From contig NZ_QYYG01000013.1 of the NCBI RefSeq assembly GCF_003591175.1, positions 1 through 64,000 of the forward strand: 64,000 bases of DNA. The letters run 5' to 3'. The DNA comes from Serratia inhibens. GTDB lineage: Bacteria; Pseudomonadota; Gammaproteobacteria; Enterobacterales; Enterobacteriaceae. The first letter of the stretch is position 1. Every line of letters starts with the position of its first letter. Positions 31,307 to 41,395 of the stretch are shown one piece after another. The notes beneath the pieces are model-generated. The model worked only from the letters and a program-made list of their open reading frames with translations. It was not told the origin of the DNA and did not search any database. The position numbers were made by a program, and so were the translations under genes.

Positions 31307-32056
31307 ATGGCTTTCACAGAGAGTATCATCGCCCAGTTCCGCAGGCTTGAAAACGCGCTGAGTCAGGCGCTGCTGCGTTTACAGGACCCGACGGACACCG
31401 AGGCTCTGCATGATGTACGCATCAACCTGCGGCGTATCAGAAGCCTGCTGAGGCCATTGCGTGGCATACCCGGCGTCGCACAGCTCGACAACGCTGCCGC
31501 CAGCCTGGGGAAACTCACCACGCCGATACGCGATTTGGAAGTGCTGATTGCCGAGCTGGCGCGACATCAACTAGAGTGGCAAACCAACGTCCGCAAAACC
31601 GAACTGCAAAGCCGCAACCTTGCCCTGGCGTCACATCCCTTGCTGTTCCGCTTTCCCAAATTGCTGCATGGCTGGCCGAAAAGCTTCCGGCGGGCCAAAC
31701 GCCGGCACGCAAAACGCCGCGTTGCTGATCGCCTGTCCCGGCAAGTTAAACAATTGCGTCTGGCGCTGGCCGATACGCACTACGATCGCCACCGGCTGCG
31801 CCTGCTGATCAAACGGGTGCGCTATGCTGCCGACACCTACCCCCAATTCGCACTTGTCACACCGGAAGCCGCCGCCTGCCTGAAAACGGCGCAAAGCGCA
31901 TTGGGCGACTGGCACGATCGTTTTGTCTGGTGCCGGCAAGCCGAAAATCAGCAAGATCTCTGGCCACTGCTGCCAGAATGGCAGGAAGCTCAGGAAACGA
32001 CGCTGGAGAGAGCTGAAGCTGAATTGTTTGCGCTTTCGCGAGCCCTCAACCTCTAA
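31307..32056 (+). CDS. CHAD-domain protein
   Basis: A 249-residue helical protein. Its N-terminal half contains ALHDVRINLRRIRSLLRPL and the C-terminal half YDRHRLRLLIKRVRYAADTY, the paired basic helices with histidines that define CHAD domains. CHAD proteins bind polyphosphate in the cases studied. ATG 31307 has GGGGA seven bases upstream; a GTG at 31247 would add 20 residues of poor quality. It follows trmL closely and may be co-transcribed. Confidence 0.8.
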   Translation: MAFTESIIAQFRRLENALSQALLRLQDPTDTEALHDVRINLRRIRSLLRPLRGIPGVAQLDNAAASLGKLTTPIRDLEVLIAELARHQLEWQTNVRKTELQSRNLALASHPLLFRFPKLLHGWPKSFRRAKRRHAKRRVADRLSRQVKQLRLALADTHYDRHRLRLLIKRVRYAADTYPQFALVTPEAAACLKTAQSALGDWHDRFVWCRQAENQQDLWPLLPEWQEAQETTLERAEAELFALSRALNL

Positions 32057-32187
32057 AACCCTCGACGCATCACGATCCTGACAAAGTATGTAAAGGCAGT
32101 GCACGTCTGGCCCCAAAACATTCGCTACAACAGAGGATAATGAGCTATGTTTTGTAAGGGTAATAGACATTCATCATAGGAAATCGT

Positions 32188-32859
32188 ATGAAAAAAAAAC
32201 GCTTGAGCGTTGCCATGGCAGTGCTGGCAACAGGCCTGTTGTTGGCGGGCTGTTCGTCTAAAGTAGCAAATAAGCAGCAGTATTCAGGTTTTCTGAGCGA
32301 TTACAGCAAGCTGCAGGAAACCGAATCGGCCACCGGCCATAAAACGCTGCGTTGGATCGATCCTACCTTTAAAGAATCCAATTACCGTGGCGTCTATTTT
32401 TCTCCTGTGACCTATTACCCGGCGGCCAAACCGACGGCACGCGTCAACCAGGATACGCTGAACAAAATCAAAGACTACGCCAATCTGCGAATCAACGCCG
32501 CACTGAGCGAGCGAATGACCGTGCTGCAAAGCCCGTCAGGACCGCGCGTGCTGCTCGCCAAGGTGGCGATCACCGCCGTGTCGGCTGAAAATGAAGATAT
32601 GAAGTTCTATGAAGTGACCCCGGTTACCGCAGTGATCGCCAGCACCATGGCCGTCAGCGGCCACCGCACGCAAAACACCACGCTGTTCCTCGAAGCGCAA
32701 CTGATCGATCAAGATACCGGCAAAACGGTGATGGAAGTGGTGCGCAAGGGCTATGGCAAGACCGTCAGCAATGACTCCGCGCCGGTGACGGCGAACGAGG
32801 TCAAAGCGGCAATCGATAACATGGTTACCGATATCGTAAAATTCCCGAAACAGGGTTAA
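32188..32859 (+). CDS. DUF3313 lipoprotein
   Basis: A 223-residue predicted outer-membrane or periplasm-facing lipoprotein. The signal sequence ends in the lipobox LLAG-C with C22 as the lipidated residue, followed by SS, a residue pair compatible with outer-membrane sorting. The remainder resembles the DUF3313 family. It is a single gene with its own upstream region and a strong shared terminator with cysE. The function is unknown. Confidence 0.8.
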   Translation: MKKKRLSVAMAVLATGLLLAGCSSKVANKQQYSGFLSDYSKLQETESATGHKTLRWIDPTFKESNYRGVYFSPVTYYPAAKPTARVNQDTLNKIKDYANLRINAALSERMTVLQSPSGPRVLLAKVAITAVSAENEDMKFYEVTPVTAVIASTMAVSGHRTQNTTLFLEAQLIDQDTGKTVMEVVRKGYGKTVSNDSAPVTANEVKAAIDNMVTDIVKFPKQG

Positions 32860-32872
32860 TTCTCTGGCGGAA

Positions 32873-32905
32873 AACATCGGGGGAGCAAAAAGCTCCCCCG
32901 ATGTT
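32873..32905. terminator. Bidirectional terminator between the DUF3313 gene and cysE
   Basis: AACATCGGGGGAGC and GCTCCCCCGATGTT form a perfect 14-bp stem around AAAAA between converging genes. Confidence 0.85.
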
Positions 32906-32924
32906 ATGCATCAGCAAACCGGTT

Positions 32925-33746
32925 TTAAATGCCGTCGCCGTATTCAAAACCCTGGTTAGTGCCGTTGAAGTACTGATCCATATCCATCGCAGGCGTATCG
33001 CTTTCCGGCCGGCCCACGATACGCGCCGGTACCCCGGCGGCAGTGGTATGCGGCGGTATCGATTGCAACACTACCGAGCCAGCACCGATTTTTGCACCTT
33101 TGCCCACCTCGATATTGCCGAGAATTTTAGCCCCGGCGCCAATCATTACGCCTTCGCGGATCTTCGGATGACGATCGCCGCTGGTTTTACCGGTACCGCC
33201 AAGGGTGACCGACTGCAGGATAGATACGTCGTTTTCTACTACTGCGGTTTCACCAATAACGATGCCGGTGGCATGGTCGAGCATAATGCCGCAGCCGATG
33301 GTAGCCGCTGGGTGGATATCCACGCCAAAGGCGACCGAAATCTGATTTTGCAGGTAAATCGCCAACGCCTGACGCCCCTGCAGCCACAACCAGTGGCCGA
33401 TACGGTAAGCCTGTAGCGCATGGAAACCTTTCAGATACAGCAGCGGCGTCGAGTATTTATCTACCGCCGGGTCGCGCAGGCGTACCGCCAGAATATCGCG
33501 CGCAGCCGAGACGATCATCTGCTTATCGGCAAGGTAGGCGTCTTCCACCACTTCACGCACCGCAATAGCCGGCATAATCGGGTTTGCCAGCTTGTTTGCC
33601 AGAATATAGCTGAGCGCACTGCCCAGGTTTTCATGCTTGAGCAACGTCGCATGGAAAAAGCTAGCCAGCATCGGTTCACACTCAGCCAGCTCTCTCGCTT
33701 CTGATTTGATGCTCTTCCAGACCTGCTCTAACTCTTCTGACGACAT
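32925..33746 (-). CDS. cysE: Serine O-acetyltransferase CysE
   Basis: A 273-residue hexameric enzyme that makes O-acetylserine, the cysteine precursor, and is feedback-inhibited by cysteine. An N-terminal helical domain (1-140) precedes the left-handed beta-helix of hexapeptide repeats (about 140-245, with DIHPAATIGCGIMLDHATG). The C-terminal tail mediates inhibition and synthase binding. ATG 33746 gives the exact E. coli length; 20 extra in-frame residues upstream are unlikely. It is the last gene after gpsA. Confidence 0.97.
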   Translation of the reverse strand: MSSEELEQVWKSIKSEARELAECEPMLASFFHATLLKHENLGSALSYILANKLANPIMPAIAVREVVEDAYLADKQMIVSAARDILAVRLRDPAVDKYSTPLLYLKGFHALQAYRIGHWLWLQGRQALAIYLQNQISVAFGVDIHPAATIGCGIMLDHATGIVIGETAVVENDVSILQSVTLGGTGKTSGDRHPKIREGVMIGAGAKILGNIEVGKGAKIGAGSVVLQSIPPHTTAAGVPARIVGRPESDTPAMDMDQYFNGTNQGFEYGDGI

Positions 33747-33861
33747 CAGGTTCCTCTCCACCTTGCAAAACAGGCTGCCCCACCGCATCACGGTCAGGCA
33801 GCCCAAATCAATCGCCGGGTCAGCATGCTGCCCTGCATATCGGTTTTATACTTGCCGCCTC

Positions 33862-33892
33862 TCAGGCCCAGCCGTTGTTGGCGGTGGCCTGA
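33862..33892. repeat. Inverted repeat between cysE and gpsA
   Basis: TCAGGCC (33862-33868) and GGCCTGA (33886-33892) can form a stem, with further pairing inside. It lacks a T run. It lies 20 bases past the gpsA stop and may attenuate or protect the mRNA ahead of cysE. Confidence 0.4.
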
Positions 33893-33911
33893 AATCCCCG
33901 GGGTATGGAGA

Positions 33912-34931
33912 TCAGACGCTGTACTTTTCGTCTTTTTTGGTACGCCCCAACAGGCTCAACGCAGCTTCCCGGGCATTTTTATGGCAGTACAGCACCTGAT
34001 AAATCTGCTCGGTAATCGGCATTTCCACACCGTGCCGTTGCGCCAGCGCCAACACCTCTTTGGTATTACGGTAGCCTTCGACTACCTGACCGATGCTGTC
34101 TTGCGCTTCTTGCACGCCTTTTCCCTGCCCCAGCATAATACCGAAGCGGCGGTTGCGCGATTGATTATCGGTGCAGGTCAGCACCAGATCGCCCAAACCG
34201 GCCATGCCCATGAAGGTAGACGGATCGGCGCCCAGCGCGGAACCGAGGCGGCTCATTTCCGCCAGGCCACGGGTAATCAATGCTGTACGCGCATTGGCGC
34301 CAAAGCCGATGCCGTCCGACATCCCGGCACCGATGGCAATCACGTTCTTCACCGCCCCACCCAACTGCACGCCGATAAAATCGGGGTTACTGTAAACGCG
34401 GAAGCTTTTGCCGCAGTGCAGCAGCTGTTGCAGATCTTCAGCGAACTGAGTATCGGTGGAAGCCAGCGCAATCGCGGTCGGCAGCCCAGCGGCCAGCTCT
34501 TTGGCGAACGTTGGCCCTGAGACCACCGCCAGCGGGATATCATCGCCCAGCACTTCTCGCGCCACGTCCTGCAGCAGCCGGCCGGTTTCCGCTTCCAGCC
34601 CTTTGGTCGCCCACACGATGCGGGCATCCGGGCGCAGATGCGGTTTCAACTGGTGCAATACGTCACCGAACACATGGCTTGGCACCACCACCAGCACATC
34701 GCGGCTGGCAGCCAGCGCACGTGCCAAATCGGCTTCGAGCAACAGCGTGTCGGGGAAGGCAACGTCGGGAAGAAACGCCTGGTTGCAGCGGTCGCGCTGC
34801 AATTTTTGAATTTGCTCGGGGTTATGCCCCCACAGCACCACGGGGTGGCCGTTACGCGCCAGCGTAATGGCTAATGCGGTGCCGTACGAGCCGGCACCGA
34901 TAACAGTCATTGAAGCATTGACGGTGTTCAT
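33912..34931 (-). CDS. gpsA: Glycerol-3-phosphate dehydrogenase [NAD(P)+] GpsA
   Basis: A 339-residue cytoplasmic enzyme supplying sn-glycerol-3-phosphate for phospholipid synthesis. The Rossmann motif [10 protein letters not shown] is at about 12-21 and the catalytic Lys lies in [13 protein letters not shown]. The length equals E. coli GpsA. Its ATG overlaps the secB TGA by one base, indicating coupled translation in yibN-grxC-secB-gpsA-cysE. Confidence 0.97.
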   Translation of the reverse strand: MNTVNASMTVIGAGSYGTALAITLARNGHPVVLWGHNPEQIQKLQRDRCNQAFLPDVAFPDTLLLEADLARALAASRDVLVVVPSHVFGDVLHQLKPHLRPDARIVWATKGLEAETGRLLQDVAREVLGDDIPLAVVSGPTFAKELAAGLPTAIALASTDTQFAEDLQQLLHCGKSFRVYSNPDFIGVQLGGAVKNVIAIGAGMSDGIGFGANARTALITRGLAEMSRLGSALGADPSTFMGMAGLGDLVLTCTDNQSRNRRFGIMLGQGKGVQEAQDSIGQVVEGYRNTKEVLALAQRHGVEMPITEQIYQVLYCHKNAREAALSLLGRTKKDEKYSV

Positions 34932-35401
34932 CAGGCATCCTGATGTGGTGCGGCACCTTCGCCTTCCGACTGCTGTTGCAGATAGTTCATGAACAACGCG
35001 TCGAAGTTAACCGGTGCCAGGTTCAACTGCGGGAATGTGCCGCGAGAAACCAGGCTGGTGATGCACTCACGCGCATACGGGAACAGAATGTTCGGGCAGT
35101 ATGCGCCCAGGCAATGCGCCAGCTGCGTACCGTCGATGCCTGCAACAGAGAAGATGCCCGCCTGCTGCACTTCACACAGGAACGCAGTTTCTTCGCCCAG
35201 AGACGCAGTCACGGTTACGCGCAGTACAACTTCATACACTTCGTCAGCCAGTTGGCTGGAAGCGGTATCTAGATCCAGTTTAACTTCTGGCTGCCATTCC
35301 TGCTGGAAAACCTGCGGAGCGTTTGGCGCTTCGAAGGAGATATCCTTGGTGTAAATGCGCTGAATCTGGAAAGCCATCTCTGTGCTGTTTTGTTCTGACA
35401 T
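34931..35401 (-). CDS. secB: Protein-export chaperone SecB
   Basis: A 156-residue tetrameric chaperone holding preproteins for SecA. The N-terminal region contains [19 protein letters not shown] and the SecA-interacting acidic surface region follows. It is translationally coupled to gpsA by a TGATG overlap. Confidence 0.98.
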   Translation of the reverse strand: MSEQNSTEMAFQIQRIYTKDISFEAPNAPQVFQQEWQPEVKLDLDTASSQLADEVYEVVLRVTVTASLGEETAFLCEVQQAGIFSVAGIDGTQLAHCLGAYCPNILFPYARECITSLVSRGTFPQLNLAPVNFDALFMNYLQQQSEGEGAAPHQDA

Positions 35402-35460
35402 GTGTGTAATACCCTTGGTTAAACGTCCTTATTGACACTCAGTAACCGGCAGCGGCCCGT

Positions 35461-35709
35461 TTAAAGCAACGGATCCAGACCACCACGAGCATCGAGTTCA
35501 TATAAATCATCGCAGCCGCCGATGTGTTGGCCATCGATGAAAATCTGAGGCACGGTGGTGCGCCCACTGCGCGCAATCATCGCTTCGCGTTTTTCATTAT
35601 CGCCATCAATGGCGATTTCGTTAAACGCAGCGCCCTTATCGTTCAGCAGCGCTTTGGCGCGATGGCAGAACGGGCAGGTCGCTTTGGTGTAGATATCAAT
35701 GTTAGCCAT
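35461..35709 (-). CDS. grxC: Glutaredoxin 3 GrxC
   Basis: An 82-residue glutathione-dependent disulfide reductase with the dithiol active site CPFC at residues 12-15, the TVPQIF cis-Pro loop and the GG-CDDL glutathione-binding segment. It lies between yibN and secB as in E. coli. Confidence 0.96.
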   Translation of the reverse strand: MANIDIYTKATCPFCHRAKALLNDKGAAFNEIAIDGDNEKREAMIARSGRTTVPQIFIDGQHIGGCDDLYELDARGGLDPLL

Positions 35710-35737
35710 GGATTACCACCTCAAATACGTTAAAGAA

Positions 35738-36172
35738 TTACTTACCGCGCACTAACGGCAGGTTTTCCCCGCTCCAGCCGGCAATACCGTCTTTCAGCAT
35801 GGCCACGTTTTCAAAACCGGCCTTGCTCAGGTTTTCCGCCGGCTCGCGGGACGCGGTGCCGTTGGCGCAAACCACGATGATCGGCTGAGCCTTGTGTTTT
35901 TCCAGTTCGCCCAGGCTGCCGCTTTTGATTTCACTCGCCGTCAGGTTGATGGCATTGGCCAGGTGGCCTTTACGGAAATCATCACGGCTGCGGGTATCAA
36001 CCACCACCGCATCTTCTTTATTAATCAGGCGGGTGGCTTCACCACGAGCGATCTCTTTCACCTTGGAGAAACGGCTTTTGAACGTCATGACGATCACGGC
36101 AACGAGCAAGCCAATCCAAGCCAGGCTCAGTATGGGATGCTTGCTAACGAATTGCATAATTTCTTGCAGCAT
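35738..36172 (-). CDS. yibN: Membrane-anchored rhodanese-like protein YibN
   Basis: A 144-residue protein with one N-terminal span (about 12-30) and a rhodanese domain. The active-site loop [12 protein letters not shown] retains a cysteine at the nucleophile position. ATG 36172 (MLQEIMQF) matches the E. coli start; a TTG at 36184 is possible but lacks a spaced ribosome site. It is the first gene of the grxC-secB-gpsA-cysE run and is divergent from gpmI. Confidence 0.92.
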   Translation of the reverse strand: MLQEIMQFVSKHPILSLAWIGLLVAVIVMTFKSRFSKVKEIARGEATRLINKEDAVVVDTRSRDDFRKGHLANAINLTASEIKSGSLGELEKHKAQPIIVVCANGTASREPAENLSKAGFENVAMLKDGIAGWSGENLPLVRGK

Positions 36173-36397
36173 GGGGTGTAACAACTCCCGTCAGTTAAGG
36201 GAAAAATAAGTCAAGGCTCCAGAGTATACCTGCCGAGTGCGGCAAATACAGCCAATAAGCAAACGCTATTGCAGAAACTGCGGGGTACGCTGAGAAATTG
36301 CCGGCGTCAGAGCATAAAAGCCGGCCTTGTTCGCCGCAACTTTGATCTCTCGGGGCTCTTTTTAATCGTACGCGTTGTAAAATCAGGCGGTTTTAGG

Positions 36398-36439
36398 GTG
36401 AATAGCCATCATTCCGGCTGTGGGCCGATGGCTATTCAC
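36398..36439 (+). repeat. Long stem-loop in the gpmI leader
   Basis: GTGAATAGCCATC (36398-36410) and GATGGCTATTCAC (36427-36439) are perfect 13-base complements around a 16-base loop, 30 bases before the gpmI start. No T run follows. It could be an operator or an mRNA 5' structure. The rest of 36185-36469 has no gene. Confidence 0.55.
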
Positions 36440-36469
36440 ATCTTAAAAGTTCATAACGAGGTTAATGTA

Positions 36470-38014
36470 ATGTCGAGTAACAAAAAGCCGATGGTGCTGG
36501 TGATTCTGGACGGCTACGGCCACCGGGAGGAGCAGCAGGACAATGCCATTCTGAATGCCAAAACGCCGGTGATGGATCGCCTGTGGCAACGGCAGCCCCA
36601 TACCCTGATTGCCGCTTCAGGTCTGGATGTTGGCTTGCCTGACGGCCAGATGGGCAACTCGGAGGTCGGCCACGTCAACCTGGGCGCCGGGCGCATCGTT
36701 TATCAGGATTTGACCCGACTGGACAAAGAAATCAAGGACGGCGACTTTTTCGCTAACCCAACGCTGACGGCGGCGGTCGACAAGGCAGTGCGGGCAGGCA
36801 AAGCGGTGCATATCATGGGCCTGCTGTCGCCGGGTGGCGTGCACAGCCACGAAGACCATATTTTGGCCATGATTGAACTGGCCGCTCAACGCGGCGCGAA
36901 AGCCGTGTACCTGCACGCCTTCCTGGACGGTCGCGACACCCCGCCACGTAGCGCAGAAAACTCGCTGCAGCGCTTTAGCCACGCCTTTGCCAAACTGGGC
37001 ACCGGACGCATAGCCTCACTGATTGGCCGCTATTACGCCATGGACCGCGACAACCGCTGGGACCGCGTCCAACTGGCTTATGATCTGCTGACTCAGGCTC
37101 AGGGCGACTACGTGACCGATAACGCCGTTGCCGCTCTGCAGGCCGCTTATGAGCGTGGCGAAAACGACGAGTTCGTGAAACCGACCGTGCTCCAGGCCGC
37201 CGGTGAAGCCTCGGCCGCTCTGCAAGATGGCGACGCGCTGATTTTCATGAACTTCCGCGCCGATCGCGCGCGCCAGATCGTTCGCGCCTTCGTGAATGCC
37301 GATTTCGACGGATTCCCTCGCGCCAAGATTGTGAGCTTCGGCGATTTCGTGATGCTGACCGAATACGCCGCCGACATCAAAACCCCTTGCGCCTACCCGC
37401 CGGCGTCGTTGAGCAACACCTTCGGCGAATGGCTGATGAAATACGACAAAACCCAGTTGCGCATCTCGGAAACCGAAAAATACGCGCACGTCACTTTCTT
37501 CTATAACGGCGGTGTGGAAGAGCCGTTCAAAGGCGAAGAACGCGTGTTGATCGACTCGCCTAAGGTCGCCACCTACGATCTGCAACCGGAAATGAGTTCG
37601 GCCGAGCTGACCGACAAACTGCTGAGTGCCATCAGCAGCGGCAAATACGACGCCATTATCTGCAACTACCCGAACGGCGACATGGTGGGCCATACCGGCG
37701 TCTATGACGCGGCGGTGAAAGCGGTCGAAACCCTCGATAGCTGCATCGCGCAGGTCGTGGAGGCCGTTAAGGCCGCCGACGGGCAACTGTTGATCACCGC
37801 CGATCACGGCAACGCCGAACAAATGCGCGATCCGGCCACCGGCCAGGCACATACCGCCCATACCAGCCTGCCGGTGCCGCTGATTTACATCGGTAAGCCT
37901 GCTCACGCGGTCAGCGGCGGCAAGCTTTCCGACATCGCGCCAACCATGCTGGCGCTGATGGGAATGGAAATCCCGAAAGAGATGACTGGTAAGCCGCTGT
38001 TCATCGTGGAATAA
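36470..38014 (+). CDS. gpmI: 2,3-bisphosphoglycerate-independent phosphoglycerate mutase GpmI
   Basis: A 514-residue Mn-dependent alkaline-phosphatase-superfamily enzyme interconverting 3- and 2-phosphoglycerate. The metal site begins [17 protein letters not shown], the nucleophilic serine lies in [14 protein letters not shown], and further ligands in [11 protein letters not shown] 36470 with GAGG upstream gives the E. coli length; the longer open frame is not coding. It heads gpmI-envC-yibQ. Confidence 0.97.
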   Translation: MSSNKKPMVLVILDGYGHREEQQDNAILNAKTPVMDRLWQRQPHTLIAASGLDVGLPDGQMGNSEVGHVNLGAGRIVYQDLTRLDKEIKDGDFFANPTLTAAVDKAVRAGKAVHIMGLLSPGGVHSHEDHILAMIELAAQRGAKAVYLHAFLDGRDTPPRSAENSLQRFSHAFAKLGTGRIASLIGRYYAMDRDNRWDRVQLAYDLLTQAQGDYVTDNAVAALQAAYERGENDEFVKPTVLQAAGEASAALQDGDALIFMNFRADRARQIVRAFVNADFDGFPRAKIVSFGDFVMLTEYAADIKTPCAYPPASLSNTFGEWLMKYDKTQLRISETEKYAHVTFFYNGGVEEPFKGEERVLIDSPKVATYDLQPEMSSAELTDKLLSAISSGKYDAIICNYPNGDMVGHTGVYDAAVKAVETLDSCIAQVVEAVKAADGQLLITADHGNAEQMRDPATGQAHTAHTSLPVPLIYIGKPAHAVSGGKLSDIAPTMLALMGMEIPKEMTGKPLFIVE

Positions 38015-38015
38015 T

Positions 38016-38044
38016 CCTTCTCCATGAGGGAGAAGGCGTTTTTT
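38016..38044 (+). terminator. Terminator between gpmI and envC
   Basis: CCTTCTCC (38016-38023) and GGAGAAGG (38029-38036) enclose ATGAG and are followed by CG and six T residues. The first in-frame ATG of envC is in the loop. Confidence 0.8.
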
Positions 38045-39358
38045 GCACTATCAAGGGTAACCCGAAGCGCAAACGCAGGCAGCCAGTCGCTGCCTGAACG
38101 CACCGCGCCAAGGAAGTTGACCGCCATGTGCGCCAGCGTATTTTGCGCTGGCGTCTTGCTGTTGCCGTTAGCCGGACAGGCGGCGGAAGACAACAAATCC
38201 CAGCTCAAAGATATCCAGCAAAGTATCGCCGAAAAAGAAAAGGCGGTTAAACAGCAGCAGCAACAACGCAGCTCATTGCAGGATCAGCTTAAGCAGCAGG
38301 AAAAAACCATCGCACAGGCCAGCCGCCTGCTGCGTGGCACCCAAGGCACGCTGAGCCAACTGGGGAAAGACATTTCCGGCCTGAATACCTCCATCGCCAA
38401 GCTGCAAAAGCAGCAGTCCACTCAGCAAGAGATCCTCGCCAAACAGCTCGACGCCGCTTTCCGTCAGGGGCAACACAGCGCAGTGCAACTGATCCTCAGC
38501 GGTGAGGAGAGCCAACGCAGCGAGCGTATTCTGGCTTACTTCGGCTATCTGAACGAGGCGCGTCAGCAAACCATCGAAGAGCTGAAGCAAACCCGCGCCG
38601 AGCTGGCAAAGCAAAAAACCACGCTGGTGGCCAAACAGGGTCAACAGAAATCGCTGCTGGGCGAACAGCAGACGCAACAGCAGAAGCTGGAGCTGGCACG
38701 TGGCGCACGTAAAAAAACCCTGACCGCACTGGAAGCCTCACTGGAAAAAGATCAGCAGCGGCTGGTGGAACTGCGTCAGAACGAAACCCGCATGCGCGAT
38801 AAAATTGCCCGTGCTGAACGCGAAGCCCGCGCCCGTGCCGAACGCGAAGCGCGTGAGGCCGCCAAGGTGCGTGAGCAAGTGCGCGCCAAAGAACAGCAGG
38901 CGAAGAAAACCGGCACCAGCTACAAACCCAGCGAAGCCGACCGCTCGCTGATGGCCCGTACCGGCGGCCTCGGCAGACCGGGCGGACAGGCGATATGGCC
39001 GGTTCGTGGCCGCACCTTGCACAGCTTCGGTGAACAATTGCAGGGTGAGTTACGCTGGAAAGGCATGGTGATCTCGGCCGCCGAAGGCAGTGAAGTAAAA
39101 GCCATTGCCGACGGTCGCGTATTGCTGGCCGACTGGCTGCAAGGCTACGGTCTGGTGGTGGTGGTCGAGCACGGTAAGGGCGACATGAGTCTGTATGGCT
39201 ATAACCAGAGCGCGTTGGTCAATGTCGGGGCGCAGGTCCGCGCCGGCCAGCCGATAGCCTTGGTCGGTACCAGCGGAGGTCAGGGAACGCCGTCGCTTTA
39301 TTTCGAAATCCGTCGTCAGGGTCAGGCGGTTAACCCACTACCGTGGTTGGGAAGATAG
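38024..39358 (+). CDS. envC: Murein hydrolase activator EnvC
   Basis: A periplasmic activator of amidases AmiA and AmiB at the septum. A signal region (GVLLLPLAGQAA) is followed by a long coiled coil (about 60-290, Gln/Lys/Glu-rich) and a degenerate LytM/M23 domain (about 325-444). The first ATG (38024, 444 aa) lies inside the preceding terminator loop. ATG 38126 has AAGGAAG nine bases upstream but would give a signal peptide without a basic N-region. TTG 38117 is another option. The C-terminus strongly matches E. coli EnvC. Confidence 0.93.
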   Translation: MREKAFFALSRVTRSANAGSQSLPERTAPRKLTAMCASVFCAGVLLLPLAGQAAEDNKSQLKDIQQSIAEKEKAVKQQQQQRSSLQDQLKQQEKTIAQASRLLRGTQGTLSQLGKDISGLNTSIAKLQKQQSTQQEILAKQLDAAFRQGQHSAVQLILSGEESQRSERILAYFGYLNEARQQTIEELKQTRAELAKQKTTLVAKQGQQKSLLGEQQTQQQKLELARGARKKTLTALEASLEKDQQRLVELRQNETRMRDKIARAEREARARAEREAREAAKVREQVRAKEQQAKKTGTSYKPSEADRSLMARTGGLGRPGGQAIWPVRGRTLHSFGEQLQGELRWKGMVISAAEGSEVKAIADGRVLLADWLQGYGLVVVVEHGKGDMSLYGYNQSALVNVGAQVRAGQPIALVGTSGGQGTPSLYFEIRRQGQAVNPLPWLGR

Positions 39359-39360
39359 AT

Positions 39361-40326
39361 TTGCGCTATATCAAAACCCGTACTGTCGTATTGATTGGCT
39401 GTCTGCTGCAGGTTTGCGCCGCGCAGGCGGGGAAGTTGTCCATCGTTATCGATGACGTGGGTTATCGGCCACATGAGGAAGACGCCGTGCTGCAAATGCC
39501 GACGGCGATCTCCGTTGCCGTGCTGCCCAACGCCCCCCACGCCCGTTTAATGGCCACCCGCGCCCACAGCCAGGGCCGCGAAGTACTAATCCATATGCCT
39601 ATGGCTCCGCTCAGCAAACAGCCGCTGGAGCGCGATACGCTGCAGCCCTCCATGAGCAGCGAAGAGATCCAGCGCATCATGCGCAATGCGGTGAATAACG
39701 TGCCTTACGCGGTGGGGATGAACAACCACATGGGCAGCGCCATGACCTCCAGCCTGCCGGGTATGCAGAAAGTCATGCAGGCGCTCGAAAGCTACCGTTT
39801 GTATTTTCTCGATAGCATGACCATCGGCAATAGCCAGGCCACCCGCGCCGCCGCAGGCACCGGAGTGAAGGTCATCAAACGCAAGGTATTCCTGGACGAC
39901 ACAGCCAACGAGGCCGATATTCGCCGCCAGTTCAATCGCGCGGTCGAGTTGGCACGGCGCAACGGCTCCGCCATCGCGATTGGCCACCCGCGCCCGGCAA
40001 CGGTGAAGGTGTTGCAGCAAATGCTGCCGACGCTGCCGGCCGATATCGTGCTGGTGAAACCCAGCTCGCTGCTGAATGAACCCCAGGGTAACAATGGTGG
40101 CGGCAGTTACGTTCCACCACCGGTCAAGCCGCAGAAACCACAGCCGAAGAACCCGTTCACCGGCGGTATCAAACAGTGCAAGGTCAAATTGCCGAAGGAA
40201 AAAGTCAACGCAGGCAAAGCGATAAGCGTGATCAGCGAAAGCGTGGCACAATCATCGGCGGCAGAGTTTATCAAGCGCCAGTGGCATCGCTGGACCGACT
40301 CAGCGCCAGACAAACCGAAAGCATAA
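39361..40326 (+). CDS. yibQ: Divergent polysaccharide deacetylase family protein YibQ
   Basis: A protein of about 321 residues with a signal peptide ending CAAQA. The deacetylase-like core starts KLSIVIDDVGYRP and includes HMPMAPLSKQPLE and NNHMGSAMTS. I prefer TTG 39361, with GGGAAG seven bases upstream and an E. coli-like N-terminus; GTG 39343 would overlap envC. The substrate is unknown; co-location with envC suggests a peptidoglycan or envelope role. Confidence 0.88.
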   Translation: MRYIKTRTVVLIGCLLQVCAAQAGKLSIVIDDVGYRPHEEDAVLQMPTAISVAVLPNAPHARLMATRAHSQGREVLIHMPMAPLSKQPLERDTLQPSMSSEEIQRIMRNAVNNVPYAVGMNNHMGSAMTSSLPGMQKVMQALESYRLYFLDSMTIGNSQATRAAAGTGVKVIKRKVFLDDTANEADIRRQFNRAVELARRNGSAIAIGHPRPATVKVLQQMLPTLPADIVLVKPSSLLNEPQGNNGGGSYVPPPVKPQKPQPKNPFTGGIKQCKVKLPKEKVNAGKAISVISESVAQSSAAEFIKRQWHRWTDSAPDKPKA

Positions 40327-40357
40327 AATCAGGGCCGGAAAATTCCGGCCCTTTTTA
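40327..40357. terminator. Bidirectional terminator between yibQ and tdh
   Basis: AGGGCCGGAA (40331-40340), AA and TTCCGGCCCT (40343-40352) are followed by a T run, with AAAA on the left, between converging genes. Confidence 0.9.
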
Positions 40358-40360
40358 TCG

Positions 40361-41386
40361 TCAGTCCCAGCTCAAAACCACTTTTCCGGACTGTCCGGAA
40401 CGCATGGCGTCAAAACCCTGCTGGAACTCATCGATCGAGAAACGGTGGGTGATGATAGGCGTCAGATCCAGACCAGACTGGATCAGCGCCGCCATCTTAT
40501 ACCAGGTCTCGAACATCTCACGGCCATAAATCCCTTTGATAAACAGCCCTTTGAAGATCACCTGATTCCAGTCGATCGACATATCCGACGGCGGAATGCC
40601 CAGCATGGCGATACGCCCGCCGTGGTTCATCGCATTCAGCAGCGTACGGAACGCCGGTGGTGCGCCGGACATTTCCAACCCCACGTCGAACCCTTCGGTC
40701 ATACCCAGTTCGGTCATCACGTCGTTCAGGTTTTCTTTGCTGACGTTCACCGCACGGGTCACGCCCATTTTACGCGCCAGTTCCAGTCGGTATTCGTTAA
40801 CGTCGGTGATCACTACGTGGCGGGCGCCAACGTGCTTGCACACCGCCGCGGCCATAATGCCTATCGGGCCGGCGCCGGAAACCAGCACGTCTTCACCAAC
40901 CAGATCGAACGACAGCGCCGTATGCACCGCATTGCCGAACGGGTCGAAGATTGATGCCAGCTCATCGGAAATATTGTCCGGGATCTTGAAAGCGTTAAAC
41001 GCCGGGATCACCAGGTATTCAGCAAACGAGCCCGGGCGGTTCACGCCCACGCCAATGGTGTTGCGGCACAGATGAGTGCGGCCGCCACGGCAGTTACGGC
41101 AGTGCCCGCAAGTGATGTGGCCTTCGCCGGAAACGCGGTCGCCGACGTTAAACCCTTTAACTTCCTGTCCCATGGCGACCACTTCACCCACGTACTCGTG
41201 GCCGACCACCATAGGTACCGGAATGGTTTTCTGCGACCATTCATCCCAGTTATAAATATGAACATCGGTGCCGCAGATTGCGGTTTTACGGATTTTAATC
41301 ATGATGTCGTTATGGCCCAGCTCCGGCTGAGGCACATCGGTCATCCAAATCCCTTCTTCCGCTTTCAGTTTTGACAATGCTTTCAT
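40361..41386 (-). CDS. tdh: L-threonine 3-dehydrogenase Tdh
   Basis: A 341-residue zinc-dependent medium-chain dehydrogenase oxidising threonine to 2-amino-3-ketobutyrate. The catalytic zinc region has [13 protein letters not shown] and GHEYVGEV. Structural zinc cysteines are in [15 protein letters not shown], and the NAD motif is GAGPIG. It is nine bases after kbl, in the kbl-tdh operon. Confidence 0.97.
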   Translation of the reverse strand: MKALSKLKAEEGIWMTDVPQPELGHNDIMIKIRKTAICGTDVHIYNWDEWSQKTIPVPMVVGHEYVGEVVAMGQEVKGFNVGDRVSGEGHITCGHCRNCRGGRTHLCRNTIGVGVNRPGSFAEYLVIPAFNAFKIPDNISDELASIFDPFGNAVHTALSFDLVGEDVLVSGAGPIGIMAAAVCKHVGARHVVITDVNEYRLELARKMGVTRAVNVSKENLNDVMTELGMTEGFDVGLEMSGAPPAFRTLLNAMNHGGRIAMLGIPPSDMSIDWNQVIFKGLFIKGIYGREMFETWYKMAALIQSGLDLTPIITHRFSIDEFQQGFDAMRSGQSGKVVLSWD

Positions 41387-41395
41387 GGTTTTACC

